A stretch of 37,061 nucleotides of DNA from Synergistaceae bacterium (GTDB lineage Bacteria > Synergistota > Synergistia > Synergistales > Aminobacteriaceae). The stretch is from NCBI GenBank assembly GCA_031272035.1, contig JAISUO010000019.1, forward strand, positions 1-37,061, written 5' to 3'. This document shows, one piece after another, positions 23,683 to 31,764 of the stretch. A program made the translations under genes and the position numbers. Under the pieces are notes generated by a model. That model was not told the origin of the DNA. It saw only the letters and a program-made list of their open reading frames with translations, and ran no database searches. Each line of letters begins with the position of its first letter. The stretch's first letter is position 1.

Positions 23683-24618
23683 TCAGTAATTTACCCTTGG
23701 AGATGTAGCCGAGCCCAGTTCTTCGACGAAGAGGGGGCTCAGGACTTTGATGTAGGTTCCCTTCATGCCGAGGCTGCGGCTTTCGATCAGTCCGGCGCTT
23801 TCCAGTTTGCGAAGGGCGTTTACGATTACGCTGCGCGTCACGCCCACTCTGTCGGCGACCTTGCTGGCCACCGCGACGCCTTCGTGTCCGCCCAGTTCGG
23901 CCATGATGTGCTTCATGGATTCCACTTCGGAATAGGAAAGGGCCCTCATTGCCATCTGAACGGCAATTCGATCCCGGGAGCACTCTTCGAGACCCCGGTT
24001 TCTGTCGTTCAGCATCTCGATGCCCACCAGCGTACCGAGATATTCGGCCAGAAGAACGTCCTCCGTCATGAACGAGTTGTAGAAACGAACGAGAATCACC
24101 GTTCCCAGACGTTCCGCGGCGGCTCCGTAAATCGGCACGTACATCAGATGCTTTTCCGGAGCGCCTTTTTTGCTGCGGTTGTTGTCGTCGTCGAACCGGA
24201 AAGCGTCTTCATCCGCGATGTCCGACTCGCGGCAGCGATTCATTTTGTCCACGAAATCTCTGGGCAGATAACCGTCCTTCATGACGTCTGACAGCGTCTG
24301 GGAGCTGTAGTCCGGTACCCAGGCGTACCCCAAAATTCTGCCTTCTCTGTTGACGATATAAACGTTTGCTGTGGAAAACTCCGACAGCAGTTTTGCCAGC
24401 TCGACGTAATCCAGAGCGTCTCCGTCACCCCGCGCCTGCAAAGCGCGTCCCACCTGACGCGTCTTTTCCAGCAGATCTCTCAAAACGTTTTCGCTGCTCT
24501 GCTCGACACTCGCTTCTCCGTATTCCTTCTCGTCCGCTCTCATTCTCACGACTTTACCACCCTTCAGTCTCCTGTTCACAGTTGTTCCCTCATCCACACC
24601 GTTTTTCGCCAGTCTCAT
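23683..24618 (-). CDS. codY: global transcriptional regulator CodY, with N-terminal extension
   Basis: CodY, 311 residues versus about 260 in Bacillus; the extra ~45 residues are N-terminal. The GAF domain covers ~45-200 and the winged helix ~220-295, where ASKVADRVGVTRSVIVNALR and LGMKGTYIKVL are nearly identical to B. subtilis. CodY couples branched-chain amino acids and GTP to gene control. By-eye alignment places Thr108, Asp138, Arg141 and Phe142 where B. subtilis has Arg61, Thr96, Pro99 and Val100 of the amino-acid pocket, so ligand binding may differ. ATG 24618 has GGGAG 9 bases before it; the frame is open to TTG 24711 and a shorter start at 24543 is possible. It is flanked by its own promoter and terminator. 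Confidence 0.93.
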   Translation of the reverse strand: MRLAKNGVDEGTTVNRRLKGGKVVRMRADEKEYGEASVEQSSENVLRDLLEKTRQVGRALQARGDGDALDYVELAKLLSEFSTANVYIVNREGRILGYAWVPDYSSQTLSDVMKDGYLPRDFVDKMNRCRESDIADEDAFRFDDDNNRSKKGAPEKHLMYVPIYGAAAERLGTVILVRFYNSFMTEDVLLAEYLGTLVGIEMLNDRNRGLEECSRDRIAVQMAMRALSYSEVESMKHIMAELGGHEGVAVASKVADRVGVTRSVIVNALRKLESAGLIESRSLGMKGTYIKVLSPLFVEELGSATSPRVNY

Positions 24619-24695
24619 CTCTTGACACTCCCTTTCGTCGTTTCGCTCAAAATAAAACACATTCCCTCCAGGTTCATCTGTTTTCCATTTTTCAT
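24615..24695 (-). CDS. possible 26-codon upstream ORF coupled to codY
   Basis: An ATG at 24695 opens 26 codons ending in a TGA that overlaps the codY ATG (ATGA, 24615-24618). The AAAGGAG (24720-24714) is 18 bases away, farther than usual, so translation is uncertain. It is not rich in branched-chain residues. It may be a coupling leader or chance. Confidence 0.2.
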   Translation of the reverse strand: MKNGKQMNLEGMCFILSETTKGSVKR

Positions 24696-24725
24696 GCGTT
24701 ATGGAATCCAAATCTCCTTTGTCTA

Positions 24726-24731
24726 ATTATA
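24726..24731 (-). promoter_or_regulatory. -10 box of codY
   Basis: Perfect TATAAT on the minus strand in an A/T-rich stretch. The -35 (TTACAT at about 17 bases) is poor. The predicted start near 24719 lies on an AAAGGAG. Confidence 0.45.
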
Positions 24732-24922
24732 CTAAATTAATAAAACTTATGTAACTATTGCCTTATTTTGCGAATATGCCTATTTTTATTGACATATATG
24801 ATAATACTAATAACATTATTCAATTATTGTTCTCCCGATTGGACATTGGACATCCAGTTTCCAAAAATCTCATTCCTGAACGATTTGCGGCATTTCACGT
24901 GATGCGAAAAAGTTCAATGCTT

Positions 24923-24940
24923 AATTGGTTTTCTGCAATT
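24923..24940. promoter_or_regulatory. CodY-box-like palindrome
   Basis: AATTG-N8-CAATT, a perfect 5-bp inverted repeat. The enclosed GGTTTTCTGCAATTT matches the CodY box AATTTTCWGAAAATT at 11 of 15 positions. It is ~300 bases upstream of codY and ~130 bases past the hslU stop. Possible autoregulatory site. Confidence 0.3.
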
Positions 24941-24954
24941 TGAGTCCCGTTTAT

Positions 24955-24982
24955 TCAAGTCATATTCATCAAGTCATATTTA
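24955..24982. repeat. 14-bp tandem duplication
   Basis: TCAAGTCATATTCA followed directly by TCAAGTCATATTTA, one mismatch, between hslU and codY. Confidence 0.8.
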
Positions 24983-25067
24983 TCAGTACAAATCCTGTCT
25001 TCAAAATTTAAGCGAATATAGGGCTGTTCCGCCACAAAACTATTCACTGATAATTTTAAAGGGTCTT

Positions 25068-26480
25068 TTATAAAAGGTACCGGCGAATATCCCTATTTTC
25101 GACCAGACAATTTAGCCTATTCCGTACAAATTCGGCGTCGATTTCTATAACCCGCCGGGTGTCGTCGGAGACCTCAAAACTGATTTCTTCCAGCAGCTGT
25201 TCCAGCATGGTGTGCAGGCGTCGCGCGCCTATATCTTCCATTTCGGAGTTCATTTCACTGGCCAGTACCGCAATTTCCCGGGTGGCGTCGTCCGTGAAGC
25301 GCAGCTCAGACCCCTCTGTCCCAATCAACGCCGTGTACTGCTTCAGGAGGCTGTTTTCCGGTTCGAGCAGAATTTGTTTCAGGTTTTCCCAGCTCAGGGG
25401 CTGCAGTTCGACCCTGATGGGAAAGCGTCCCTGCAGTTCGGGAATCAGGTCCGAGGGCTTGACCCCGCTGAAGGCGCCCGCGGCGATGAAGAGAATGTGA
25501 TCGGTCCTGAGCGGGCCGTAGCGAGTCTGGACCACGGAGCCCTCCACGATGGGCAGCAGGTCGCGCTGGACGCCTTCGCGGCTTACGTCGGGGCTCGCGC
25601 CGCCGCTGCCCTTCGCCACGATCTTGTCGAGTTCGTCCAAAAAGACGATGCCGTCCTCCTGCGCCGTTTCGAGGGCTTCTTTCGAGAGGGCATCCATATC
25701 GATCAGCTTTTCAGCCTCTTCCGCGGTGAGCACGCGTCGGGCTTCGGAAATTTTCATGCGGCGTTTGCGGGATTTTTTTGGCAGCATACCGCCCAGAATC
25801 TCGCTCAGATTGATTCCCATTGAGTCCATGCCCGACGCGCCGATCAAAGATATGCCTGTCACGGCGTTTTCTGAGATTTCAATGTCCACTTCCCGGTCTT
25901 CAAGTCGCCCTTCCCGGAGCATGTTCAAAAGCCTTTCCCGGGTCGCCTCGTTCTTTCGGGTTTCCTCGGGTTCCCCCGTCTCTTCGGCCTCTGTAGCCGC
26001 GCTTCCGAACACCCTCATGAGATCCGGCATGGAAAATTTTCTCTCGCTTCGGGGCAGCAGCGCGTCCAGAAGACGCTGTTCCGCCCGCTCTCCCGCGGGG
26101 CCCTGGACGTCCGAGAGCATCCTCTTTCTCACCATGGCCACGGCGGATTCCGCCAGATCTCGTATGATGGACTCCACATCCCGCCCCACGTAGCCCACCT
26201 CCGTGAATTTTGTGGCCTCCACCTTCACGAAGGGCGCGTGAACGAGACCTGCCAGCCTGCGGGCGATTTCCGTCTTGCCCACGCCGGTGGGCCCCACCAT
26301 GAGAATGTTCTTGGGGCTGATCTCTCTGGCCATTTCGGGGGGCAGCTTCCTCCGCCTTTCCCGGTTCCGCAGGGCGACGGCCACAGCCCGTTTTGCCTTT
26401 TCCTGTCCGACGATATAGCGGTTCAGATATCCGACAATTTTTGCCGGAGTCAGGTCCACACTCAGTTCAAAGCCGCTCAT
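25068..26480 (-). CDS. hslU: HslU (ClpY), ATPase subunit of the HslUV protease
   Basis: HslU, 470 residues. A AAA+ unfoldase hexamer that feeds proteins into the HslV peptidase in the cytosol. Walker A GPTGVGKT (63-70), pore loop GYVGRD (96-101), an inserted I-domain (~110-245), Walker B VFLDELDK (279-286), sensor/arginine region [10 protein letters not shown], and the C-terminal RRYLL that docks in HslV. The I-domain has an acidic insertion ([15 protein letters not shown]). The frame opens earlier, but ATG 26480 overlaps the hslV stop (ATGA) with GGAGGTGTTGGGAG upstream. Confidence 0.96.
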   Translation of the reverse strand: MSGFELSVDLTPAKIVGYLNRYIVGQEKAKRAVAVALRNRERRRKLPPEMAREISPKNILMVGPTGVGKTEIARRLAGLVHAPFVKVEATKFTEVGYVGRDVESIIRDLAESAVAMVRKRMLSDVQGPAGERAEQRLLDALLPRSERKFSMPDLMRVFGSAATEAEETGEPEETRKNEATRERLLNMLREGRLEDREVDIEISENAVTGISLIGASGMDSMGINLSEILGGMLPKKSRKRRMKISEARRVLTAEEAEKLIDMDALSKEALETAQEDGIVFLDELDKIVAKGSGGASPDVSREGVQRDLLPIVEGSVVQTRYGPLRTDHILFIAAGAFSGVKPSDLIPELQGRFPIRVELQPLSWENLKQILLEPENSLLKQYTALIGTEGSELRFTDDATREIAVLASEMNSEMEDIGARRLHTMLEQLLEEISFEVSDDTRRVIEIDAEFVRNRLNCLVENRDIRRYLL

Positions 26481-27049
26481 TCTCCCAACACCTCCAGCGT
26501 GACCACGCTGTCCGTATAGATACATATCTCCGAGGCGATTTCAATGGCGCGTCTGGCGATGCGCGCCGGCTCCCAGTCCGTCCCCTCACGGAGGGCCCGG
26601 GCGGCCGCCAGGGCAAATCCGGACCCCGACCCGATGGAGGCCACGTCCCCCTCCGGTTCGATGATGTCTCCGGCTCCGGACAAAAGCAGCGTCGTTTCCA
26701 CGTTGGCCACCAGCAGCATGGCCTCAAGGCGCCTCAGAGCCTTGTCAAGACGCCATTCTTTCACCAGTTCCACGGCGCTCTTCATCAAATCGCCTCTGCA
26801 CTGTTCGAGACGATTCTCGAATCGCTCCAGAAGCGTCATCGCATCGGCCGTACTGCCGGCGAACCCGGTCAGGACGGCTCCGTTGTAAAGCCGGCGTACC
26901 TTGCGGGCGTTGGCCTTGATGATCTGATTCCCCAGGGTCACCTGCCCGTCGCCTGCCATGGCGACGTTCTTTCCAGATCGTACACATACTATCGTCGTTC
27001 CCTCGAACAGAATCTTCATCCCCTCTATTTTAACGAAGTCCCGAAACAT
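26477..27049 (-). CDS. hslV: HslV (ClpQ/CodW), peptidase subunit of the HslUV protease
   Basis: HslV, 190 residues as opened. A proteasome-like N-terminal nucleophile peptidase. The mature protein should begin at Thr18 in [26 protein letters not shown], so it uses Thr like E. coli HslV rather than Ser like Bacillus Clp[18 protein letters not shown] and [17 protein letters not shown] are conserved. The start is unsure: ATG 27049 and ATG 27019 (MKILFEG before the Thr) both lack a properly spaced ribosome-binding site; 27019 gives a propeptide closer to the family. It overlaps hslU by 4 bases. Confidence 0.94.
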   Translation of the reverse strand: MFRDFVKIEGMKILFEGTTIVCVRSGKNVAMAGDGQVTLGNQIIKANARKVRRLYNGAVLTGFAGSTADAMTLLERFENRLEQCRGDLMKSAVELVKEWRLDKALRRLEAMLLVANVETTLLLSGAGDIIEPEGDVASIGSGSGFALAAARALREGTDWEPARIARRAIEIASEICIYTDSVVTLEVLGE

Positions 27050-27151
27050 TCTTCAAAATATAACCACACATTAAAAATCTTACCTTATTTTGAAAATATA
27101 CTTTTCTGCTCAATGTACCTCTGCGCCGGGGCGACAGGCTGCCGTCAGACA

Positions 27152-28084
27152 TTATTCCTCTTCGCCGGAATCTTCAGGGCTTTCCGCAGACGCAGGGCCT
27201 TCCATGCGGGCCCGGGGATGGCTGTTCAGGTAGCTTTCCTTCATCCAGGTGGCGCTGACCGTCAGGTAAATTTGAGTCGTTGAAAGGTTCTCGTGTCCCA
27301 GAAACTCCTGCACGAATTTCAGCGAGGCTCCTCTTTCCAGCAGATGCGTCGCGCAGCTGTGGCGCAGGACGTGAGGTGTGACGCCTTCCAGACCGCCTCT
27401 GGCGGCCAGATTCGTGACGACGCGATGGACCGTGCGCACCGTCAGAGGTTTTCCCTTTCGTCCGGCGAAAACGAATCCGTTCGATTCTTCCCCTTCCTGC
27501 CTTCTCAGCGCCGTCAAAGCCCTTTGGGCGCAGGTTCCGAAGGGTACCCGGCGTTCCCTGCTTCCCTTGCCCAGAATCAGGAGCCAGCGTTCTTCCATGT
27601 CCACGTCGTCCCACCGCAGGCTCACCAGCTCTGAAATACGCAGGCCCGCTCCATAGAGGACCTCCATGACAGCCGTATCTCTTACGGGAGTTTCGCTGCT
27701 CTCCGCCATTTTGAACAAAATCTCCACGGATTCCACGGAAATCGCCCGCGGAATGCTCCTTGGGGCGGAGGGTCCCTGAAGGCCCCGGGCGGGGTTGGTC
27801 TCCAGAATGCCGTGTTCCTTCAGGCAGGCGAAAAAGCTGCGCAGGACGGACAATTTTCTTGAGATGGTGGTCTTCGAGTATCCCCAGCCGAAAAGCCCGC
27901 GCAGATAGGTCCTCAGGCTGGAGGTGTCCACCTCCTCCAGACGTTCCGTTTTTCGCTCTTCGAGGTAGTCCATGAACTGGCGAATGTCCACTTCATAGTT
28001 GACGAACGTATGGTTCGACTGGTATTTTTCACGGATATAATCGAGAAAATAAGTAACGGCATGGGAAATCTGTTCTTTACTCAT
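27152..28084 (-). CDS. xerC: tyrosine recombinase XerC/CodV
   Basis: A 310-residue tyrosine recombinase of the Xer type, expected to resolve chromosome dimers at dif. The N-terminal SAM-like DNA-binding domain (~1-105) precedes the catalytic domain with Arg149 (GAGLRISE), Lys173 (LGKGSRERR), His238-x-x-Arg241 (HVLRHS), His264 (LGHENLSTTQIY) and the nucleophile Tyr273, all intact. The C-terminal tail is acidic. Its position ahead of hslVU and codY is that of codV in Bacillus, which supports a housekeeping role over an integrase. No phage or attachment site is nearby. The ribosome-binding site is weak. Confidence 0.93.
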   Translation of the reverse strand: MSKEQISHAVTYFLDYIREKYQSNHTFVNYEVDIRQFMDYLEERKTERLEEVDTSSLRTYLRGLFGWGYSKTTISRKLSVLRSFFACLKEHGILETNPARGLQGPSAPRSIPRAISVESVEILFKMAESSETPVRDTAVMEVLYGAGLRISELVSLRWDDVDMEERWLLILGKGSRERRVPFGTCAQRALTALRRQEGEESNGFVFAGRKGKPLTVRTVHRVVTNLAARGGLEGVTPHVLRHSCATHLLERGASLKFVQEFLGHENLSTTQIYLTVSATWMKESYLNSHPRARMEGPASAESPEDSGEEE

Positions 28085-28090
28085 CTGCTT

Positions 28091-28106
28091 TTTACTCGTT
28101 TACTCC
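28091..28106. repeat. 8-bp tandem duplication before xerC
   Basis: TTTACTCG then TTTACTCC, beginning 7 bases upstream of the xerC start codon. Confidence 0.6.
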
Positions 28107-28206
28107 TGACTTTTCCGTCAATTACGTTCCGCTCGTCTCTCCGATCCCCTTCGGACAGCGACGCAATGGCATTGTAACATGTTCGCCCCTGAGTGACAGC
28201 GGGAAA

Positions 28207-28235
28207 TTTTCAATAATGTTGTGCTATGGTATACA
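28207..28235 (+). promoter_or_regulatory. sigma-70-type promoter of patB
   Basis: TTTTCA (28207-28212), 17-base spacer, TATACA (28230-28235). Each box matches 4 of 6 consensus bases with ideal spacing, 55 bases before the start codon. Confidence 0.4.
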
Positions 28236-28290
28236 CTTGTACGAGGCGTTCAGCAAAAACGCGTATAAACGACAAGGGGAGGATCTGATT

Positions 28291-29481
28291 ATGACATATG
28301 ACTTTGACAGGGTCATTGAGCGGCGCAACACGAACAGTTCAAAATGGGACAGCGTTCCTGGCGCGGATATTGGTGTGAATTATCCCGTTGGAGAGGTTCT
28401 GCCCCTGTGGGTTGCGGATATGGATTTCCGCGCCGCTCCGGAGATCGTGGAGGCCCTGTCCGACGTGGTGAAGCGCGGTATTTTCGGCTATCCGATCGTC
28501 CCTGAATCCTGTTACGACGCCATCGTTGCCTGGATGGAGAAACGTCACGGATGGCATATCGAACGGGATTGGATTCTGATGGCCCCGGGGGCGGTTCCGG
28601 CGGCGCACATGGCCGTGCAGGCCTACTGTCAGCCCGGTGACCGGGTTCTGCTTCAGCGTCCGGTGTACTATCCCTTTTTCCGAACCATTTTCAACAACGG
28701 AGGGCAAATCGCCAACAGTCCCCTGAAAATTGCCGGAGACAGCTATGAAATAGACTTCGGGGACTTCGAGCGTCAGGCCGCCAATCCCCGAACGACGTTC
28801 TTCATTCTCTGCAACCCCCACAACCCCGTGGGGCGCGTATGGCGCAGAGAGGAACTGGAGCGTATGGGGGAAATCTGCGCGGCTCATGACGTTCTGGTGC
28901 TGGCCGACGAGCTCCACTGCGACATTGTCATGCCGGGGTATAAACACACGCCCTTCGCCGGCATCAGTCCGGCTCTTCGGGACAACTCCGTCACCGTTCT
29001 GGCTCCCAGCAAAACCTTCAACCTGGCGGGACTGGTGGGAACGGTGGTGGTCATTCCCAACAGGCGTCTGCGCCGGAGATTCGAAAATATTCTGATTCAA
29101 AACAGCATCTCCCGCCCCAACATGTTCGCGATTGTGGCCATGGAGGCGGCCTATCGGCACGGGGAGAAGTGGTTCGACGAAGTTCTGAAATACATTCATG
29201 GCAACTATGAATTCATGGTGTCGTACCTGAAGGAAAATCTGCCCGCGGTGAAGCCTTTCCGACTGGAGGGAACCTACCTGGCCTGGCTGGACTTTCGGGC
29301 CCTGGAGACGAACCCGGACAAACTGCAGAAACGCATGTTGACGGAGGCGAAGGTCTGGCTTGACGAGGGCAAAATTTTCGGACCGGAGGGAAACGGTTTC
29401 GAACGCATCGTTCTGGCCTGTCCCCGCAGCATTCTTCAAGATGCCCTGGATCGGGTCGCAGGCGTTTTCCGAAACTCCTGA
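28291..29481 (+). CDS. patB: PatB/MalY-type PLP aminotransferase / C-S lyase
   Basis: A 396-residue fold-type I PLP enzyme of the MalY/PatB branch. Members cleave cystathionine or cysteine conjugates and some act as aminotransferases. The start FDRVIERRNTNSSKWD and LPLWVADMDF are characteristic of the branch. NPHNPVGR (175-182), DELHCD (206-211) and the PLP lysine Lys241 in APSKTFNLAG are present. The frame extends 25 codons upstream, but ATG 28291 has GGGGAGGA 8 bases before it. It stands alone between its own promoter and terminator. Whether it makes homocysteine or H2S from cysteine cannot be read. Confidence 0.93.
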   Translation: MTYDFDRVIERRNTNSSKWDSVPGADIGVNYPVGEVLPLWVADMDFRAAPEIVEALSDVVKRGIFGYPIVPESCYDAIVAWMEKRHGWHIERDWILMAPGAVPAAHMAVQAYCQPGDRVLLQRPVYYPFFRTIFNNGGQIANSPLKIAGDSYEIDFGDFERQAANPRTTFFILCNPHNPVGRVWRREELERMGEICAAHDVLVLADELHCDIVMPGYKHTPFAGISPALRDNSVTVLAPSKTFNLAGLVGTVVVIPNRRLRRRFENILIQNSISRPNMFAIVAMEAAYRHGEKWFDEVLKYIHGNYEFMVSYLKENLPAVKPFRLEGTYLAWLDFRALETNPDKLQKRMLTEAKVWLDEGKIFGPEGNGFERIVLACPRSILQDALDRVAGVFRNS

Positions 29482-29488
29482 CCACAGA

Positions 29489-29524
29489 AAGCGCGCTCCT
29501 TCTGTCGAATCGGAGCGCGCTTTT
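29489..29524 (+). terminator. intrinsic terminator of patB
   Basis: An 11-bp stem AAGCGCGCTCC / GGAGCGCGCTT with a 12-base loop, then TTTT, immediately after the patB stop. Confidence 0.8.
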
Positions 29525-29544
29525 CGGCTCTCCTGCCAATTTGC

Positions 29545-29572
29545 TTTCAATCAAGTATTTTCAATCAAGTAT
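29545..29572. repeat. exact 14-bp tandem duplication
   Basis: TTTCAATCAAGTAT occurs twice without a gap, just after the patB terminator. Confidence 0.85.
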
Positions 29573-29686
29573 TAATGAAGAAGCTGATGTTTGAATATCA
29601 TTGCTTTTAGCTATTCTAACTTCATAAGCAGCGAACCAACGAACGTAGTGACTTGTGTGAATCGCTTAGTTTCTTCATCAGGCCTT

Positions 29687-30088
29687 TTACTTCAAATAAT
29701 TTCTTTTTCCGTCGTTCTGCCCTTCGAGGGGAGCCAGTTCCGGATGACCTCCGTGAATTTGCAGAAGGGGAACCTCCTCTCCGGCGGGTCCGGTGACGAT
29801 ATCGGGGACAACGCCCTTTGGCGTCCACAGAGGGACGGGGATTCGATCTCCCCGGGGCTCAATGAAAATGACCCCTTCGCCGCTTCGGGAGGGAAAAACG
29901 AGATACCCGTCCCGGGTTCGCGTGCCCAGGGCCTCAGGGGTGTTTCGAGGCTCCACCGTCATAGTGAAGGGGTCGCCCCACTCCGGAGTCGTGACCAGAG
30001 CGGGGGCGGCAAAGAGAGGACCCTCCGCGAAACAAAGAACCGCCGCGGTCAGAAAAATGAGCCGGAACATGAACATGGGATTCTTCAT
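29687..30088 (-). CDS. small exported protein of unknown function
   Basis: A 133-residue protein with a signal peptide (MFMFRLIFLTAAVLCFAEGPLFA, likely cut before APAL). The mature part is short-stranded and Pro/Gly-rich, with GDPFTMTVEPRNTPEALG, YLVFPSRSGEGVIFIEPRG and IPVPLWTPKGVVPDIVTG; it looks like a small beta-rich periplasmic domain. I do not recognise the family. It follows the WYVTFDGYP paralogue by 17 bases and is last in the exported-protein cluster, so a common role is likely. The ribosome-binding site is poor. Confidence 0.7.
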   Translation of the reverse strand: MKNPMFMFRLIFLTAAVLCFAEGPLFAAPALVTTPEWGDPFTMTVEPRNTPEALGTRTRDGYLVFPSRSGEGVIFIEPRGDRIPVPLWTPKGVVPDIVTGPAGEEVPLLQIHGGHPELAPLEGQNDGKRNYLK

Positions 30089-30105
30089 ATTTTACCAAAC
30101 CGCCA

Positions 30106-30912
30106 TCAGCGCGAAGGCACGATCTCGCCCATCCAGTAATAGCCCCACACGGCGGCCTGCTGGGACAGAACGGGCATGTCCGCCTCGTACCAGATAAAGT
30201 TGTTGCGATTCACCATGCGAACCAGAGAGTAAATGTTTTCCTTCAGCACTTCGGCGGGCGTCTGGCTTTCACGCAGAATCATCTGATACCAGCTTCGTCC
30301 GTTCCAGGCGTAGATGACTTTCGGGTGATTTCCGCGCCAGGCCACGGGAATCGCGGGCTTGTGGAGGATTCCGATGCGATCGACGCTTTGCTTCCAGTTT
30401 CCCAGCGCCATGAACCGGGTATTGAAAAACCAGTCCGGGACGTAGGTGGACTGAAGTTTTCCCTCCGGAATTCGGGTCGTACCGGATTTTGGCTGCTGAA
30501 CGGCTATGGCTCCGGCGTTCTTCCCCGCCGGAGCGGAATTTCTCAGCTGCGGCAGAGTCGAAACCGAGGAGATATGAACGGATTTTGTCCAGGGCGAAAG
30601 TCCCGCCATACTCGGAATGACCGACCCCACGATGTAATTGGTGGGCGTCAGAGAAGGGCCGGCATTAGTCCCGTACACCCAAACGCCGTCCCTGTTTTTC
30701 GTCACCGGGTAGCCGTCGAAGGTCACGTACCAGTTTGAGGGCATGTCGTAGGGCTTATAAACATAAAAACGCATCCCCGCGTAGGCCGGCTGTTCCACCA
30801 GCAGAGGCTCCGCCACGTAGGTTTTGGCGGCGGCGGAGGTCGTCCACAGCCACGCCTCTCCTCCACACCACAGCGAAAAAATCGCTCCTGCCGCAACAAA
30901 GATTTTTTTCAT
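30106..30912 (-). CDS. exported WYVTFDGYP-family protein (paralogue, no tail)
   Basis: A 268-residue exported protein, signal peptide ~1-30 (MKKIFVAAGAIFSLWCGGEAW). Blocks shared in order with the protein at 13716-14690: MRFYVYKPYDMPSNWYVTFD / GYPV, WVYG, VGSVIP, RIGILHKPAIPVAWRG, RSWYQMI and WGYYWMGEIVP. It lacks the Gly-rich tail and has a ~70-residue insertion after VGSVIP. Function unknown; aromatic-rich strands suggest a beta fold that binds carbohydrate or another envelope part, which is a guess. The frame extends to 30951, but ATG 30912 has GGAAGGGA 6-7 bases before it and begins a proper signal peptide. Confidence 0.8.
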   Translation of the reverse strand: MKKIFVAAGAIFSLWCGGEAWLWTTSAAAKTYVAEPLLVEQPAYAGMRFYVYKPYDMPSNWYVTFDGYPVTKNRDGVWVYGTNAGPSLTPTNYIVGSVIPSMAGLSPWTKSVHISSVSTLPQLRNSAPAGKNAGAIAVQQPKSGTTRIPEGKLQSTYVPDWFFNTRFMALGNWKQSVDRIGILHKPAIPVAWRGNHPKVIYAWNGRSWYQMILRESQTPAEVLKENIYSLVRMVNRNNFIWYEADMPVLSQQAAVWGYYWMGEIVPSR

Positions 30913-30951
30913 AAAGGATCCCTTCCGTTCATGTTCATTTCGCATATGCAT

Positions 30952-31713
30952 TTACGGGTTCGGTTCGTCCATCACGCTTTTGTCCTCCGAAGCGATCTCC
31001 TCCGGCGGAGGCGGCGGCACGTAGACCGGCGGCTGTATTGCGTCGCCGGGGACGACGGAATCTGTGGGCTCCGGCGGCACGTAGACCGGAACCTTTGGGA
31101 CCTCCGGATCCAGCGGAGGGCGAACGGGCCGGCTCGTGGCCTGGGGAGCGTCCGGCGGAATGATCGCCACGCCCTGGTCGTTGGTGGGTATGGAGTAGAT
31201 CCGGGCCGGACGGAGGGGATCCCACAAAGGCTGACGCTCTCCGCTGTCGGGATAGGCTACGATTCGTGACAGGGGAGGAAGCGCGGGATCCAGCTCCAGG
31301 GCCTTCGTATAGAAAAACTGCGCCTGCTGAAACTCTCCCACGCGCTCATGAACAACGCCGTACCAATACCAGGCCCAGGGGTTGCGGCGCTCTTCCTGAA
31401 CCGCTTTCTGGAGCCAGGGCCGGGCCTGGGTGTAACGCTCCTGCTCCAAAAGAGCGATGCCCCGCTCCAAAGACGTCTGCTGCCGGACATGGGGTTTGGC
31501 GACGGGGCTTCGGGCGGCCTTATTTTTTATCTTCGTCGGTTTTTTGACCGGGCGCTTAATCGGCGCCCTGCGAACGGACCGGCTGTCCGCAGGAGGAACC
31601 GGAGCGTCCGCGGAAACGTTGCCGTTTGCGCCGGCTTCCTCCGTAAAGGCGAACGCCGCACAGAAAAACATGACCCAAAAACAAATCCATTTGCGTTTAC
31701 CGTTCCATTTCAT
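30952..31713 (-). CDS. exported TPR protein with Pro-rich tail
   Basis: A 253-residue exported protein. The signal peptide (MKWNGKRKWICFWVMFFCAAFAF) is followed by a basic Lys/Arg/Pro linker, then TPR helices: LERGIALLEQERYTQARPWL, NPWAWYWYGVVHERVGEFQQ and FFYTKALELDPALPPLSRIV. The last ~100 residues are Pro/Val-rich (PPLDPEVPKVPVYVPPEPTD and a second PPVYVPPPPPEE), a likely extended periplasmic spacer. The frame opens at 31764; ATG 31713 is preferred because GGAG lies 9 bases before it and the signal peptide then begins at Met. It sits between a CsgG-like exported protein and the WYVTFDGYP paralogue. Confidence 0.75.
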   Translation of the reverse strand: MKWNGKRKWICFWVMFFCAAFAFTEEAGANGNVSADAPVPPADSRSVRRAPIKRPVKKPTKIKNKAARSPVAKPHVRQQTSLERGIALLEQERYTQARPWLQKAVQEERRNPWAWYWYGVVHERVGEFQQAQFFYTKALELDPALPPLSRIVAYPDSGERQPLWDPLRPARIYSIPTNDQGVAIIPPDAPQATSRPVRPPLDPEVPKVPVYVPPEPTDSVVPGDAIQPPVYVPPPPPEEIASEDKSVMDEPNP

Positions 31714-31764
31714 TCCTGCACGCTCCATACCCGTCTCGAATTCTCCATGAGTCCGGCCCTTCAT

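Larger units (their letters stand above)
24619..25067. other. 449-bp A/T-rich gap between hslU and codY
   Basis: Far more A/T-rich than the surrounding genes. It holds the codY promoter, the possible upstream ORF, a 7-bp ATTGGAC duplication near 24837-24850, the CodY-box-like palindrome and a 14-bp duplication. A 61-codon plus-strand frame (24758-24943) has no ribosome-binding site or recognisable product and is not called. No terminator was recognised after hslU. Confidence 0.55.

Noticed and set aside
24758-24943. 61-codon plus-strand frame between codY and hslU
   Set aside because: No ribosome-binding site, biased by A/T-rich intergenic DNA, and no family resemblance.
27152-28084. Phage or island integrase
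   Set aside because: The gene is in the conserved codV position with hslVU and codY, and no attachment sites, tRNA or phage genes are nearby.
29615-29680. Possible remnant repeat downstream of patB (CGAACCAACGAACG-type sequence)
   Set aside because: Too short and imperfect to assign; no second copy in the window.
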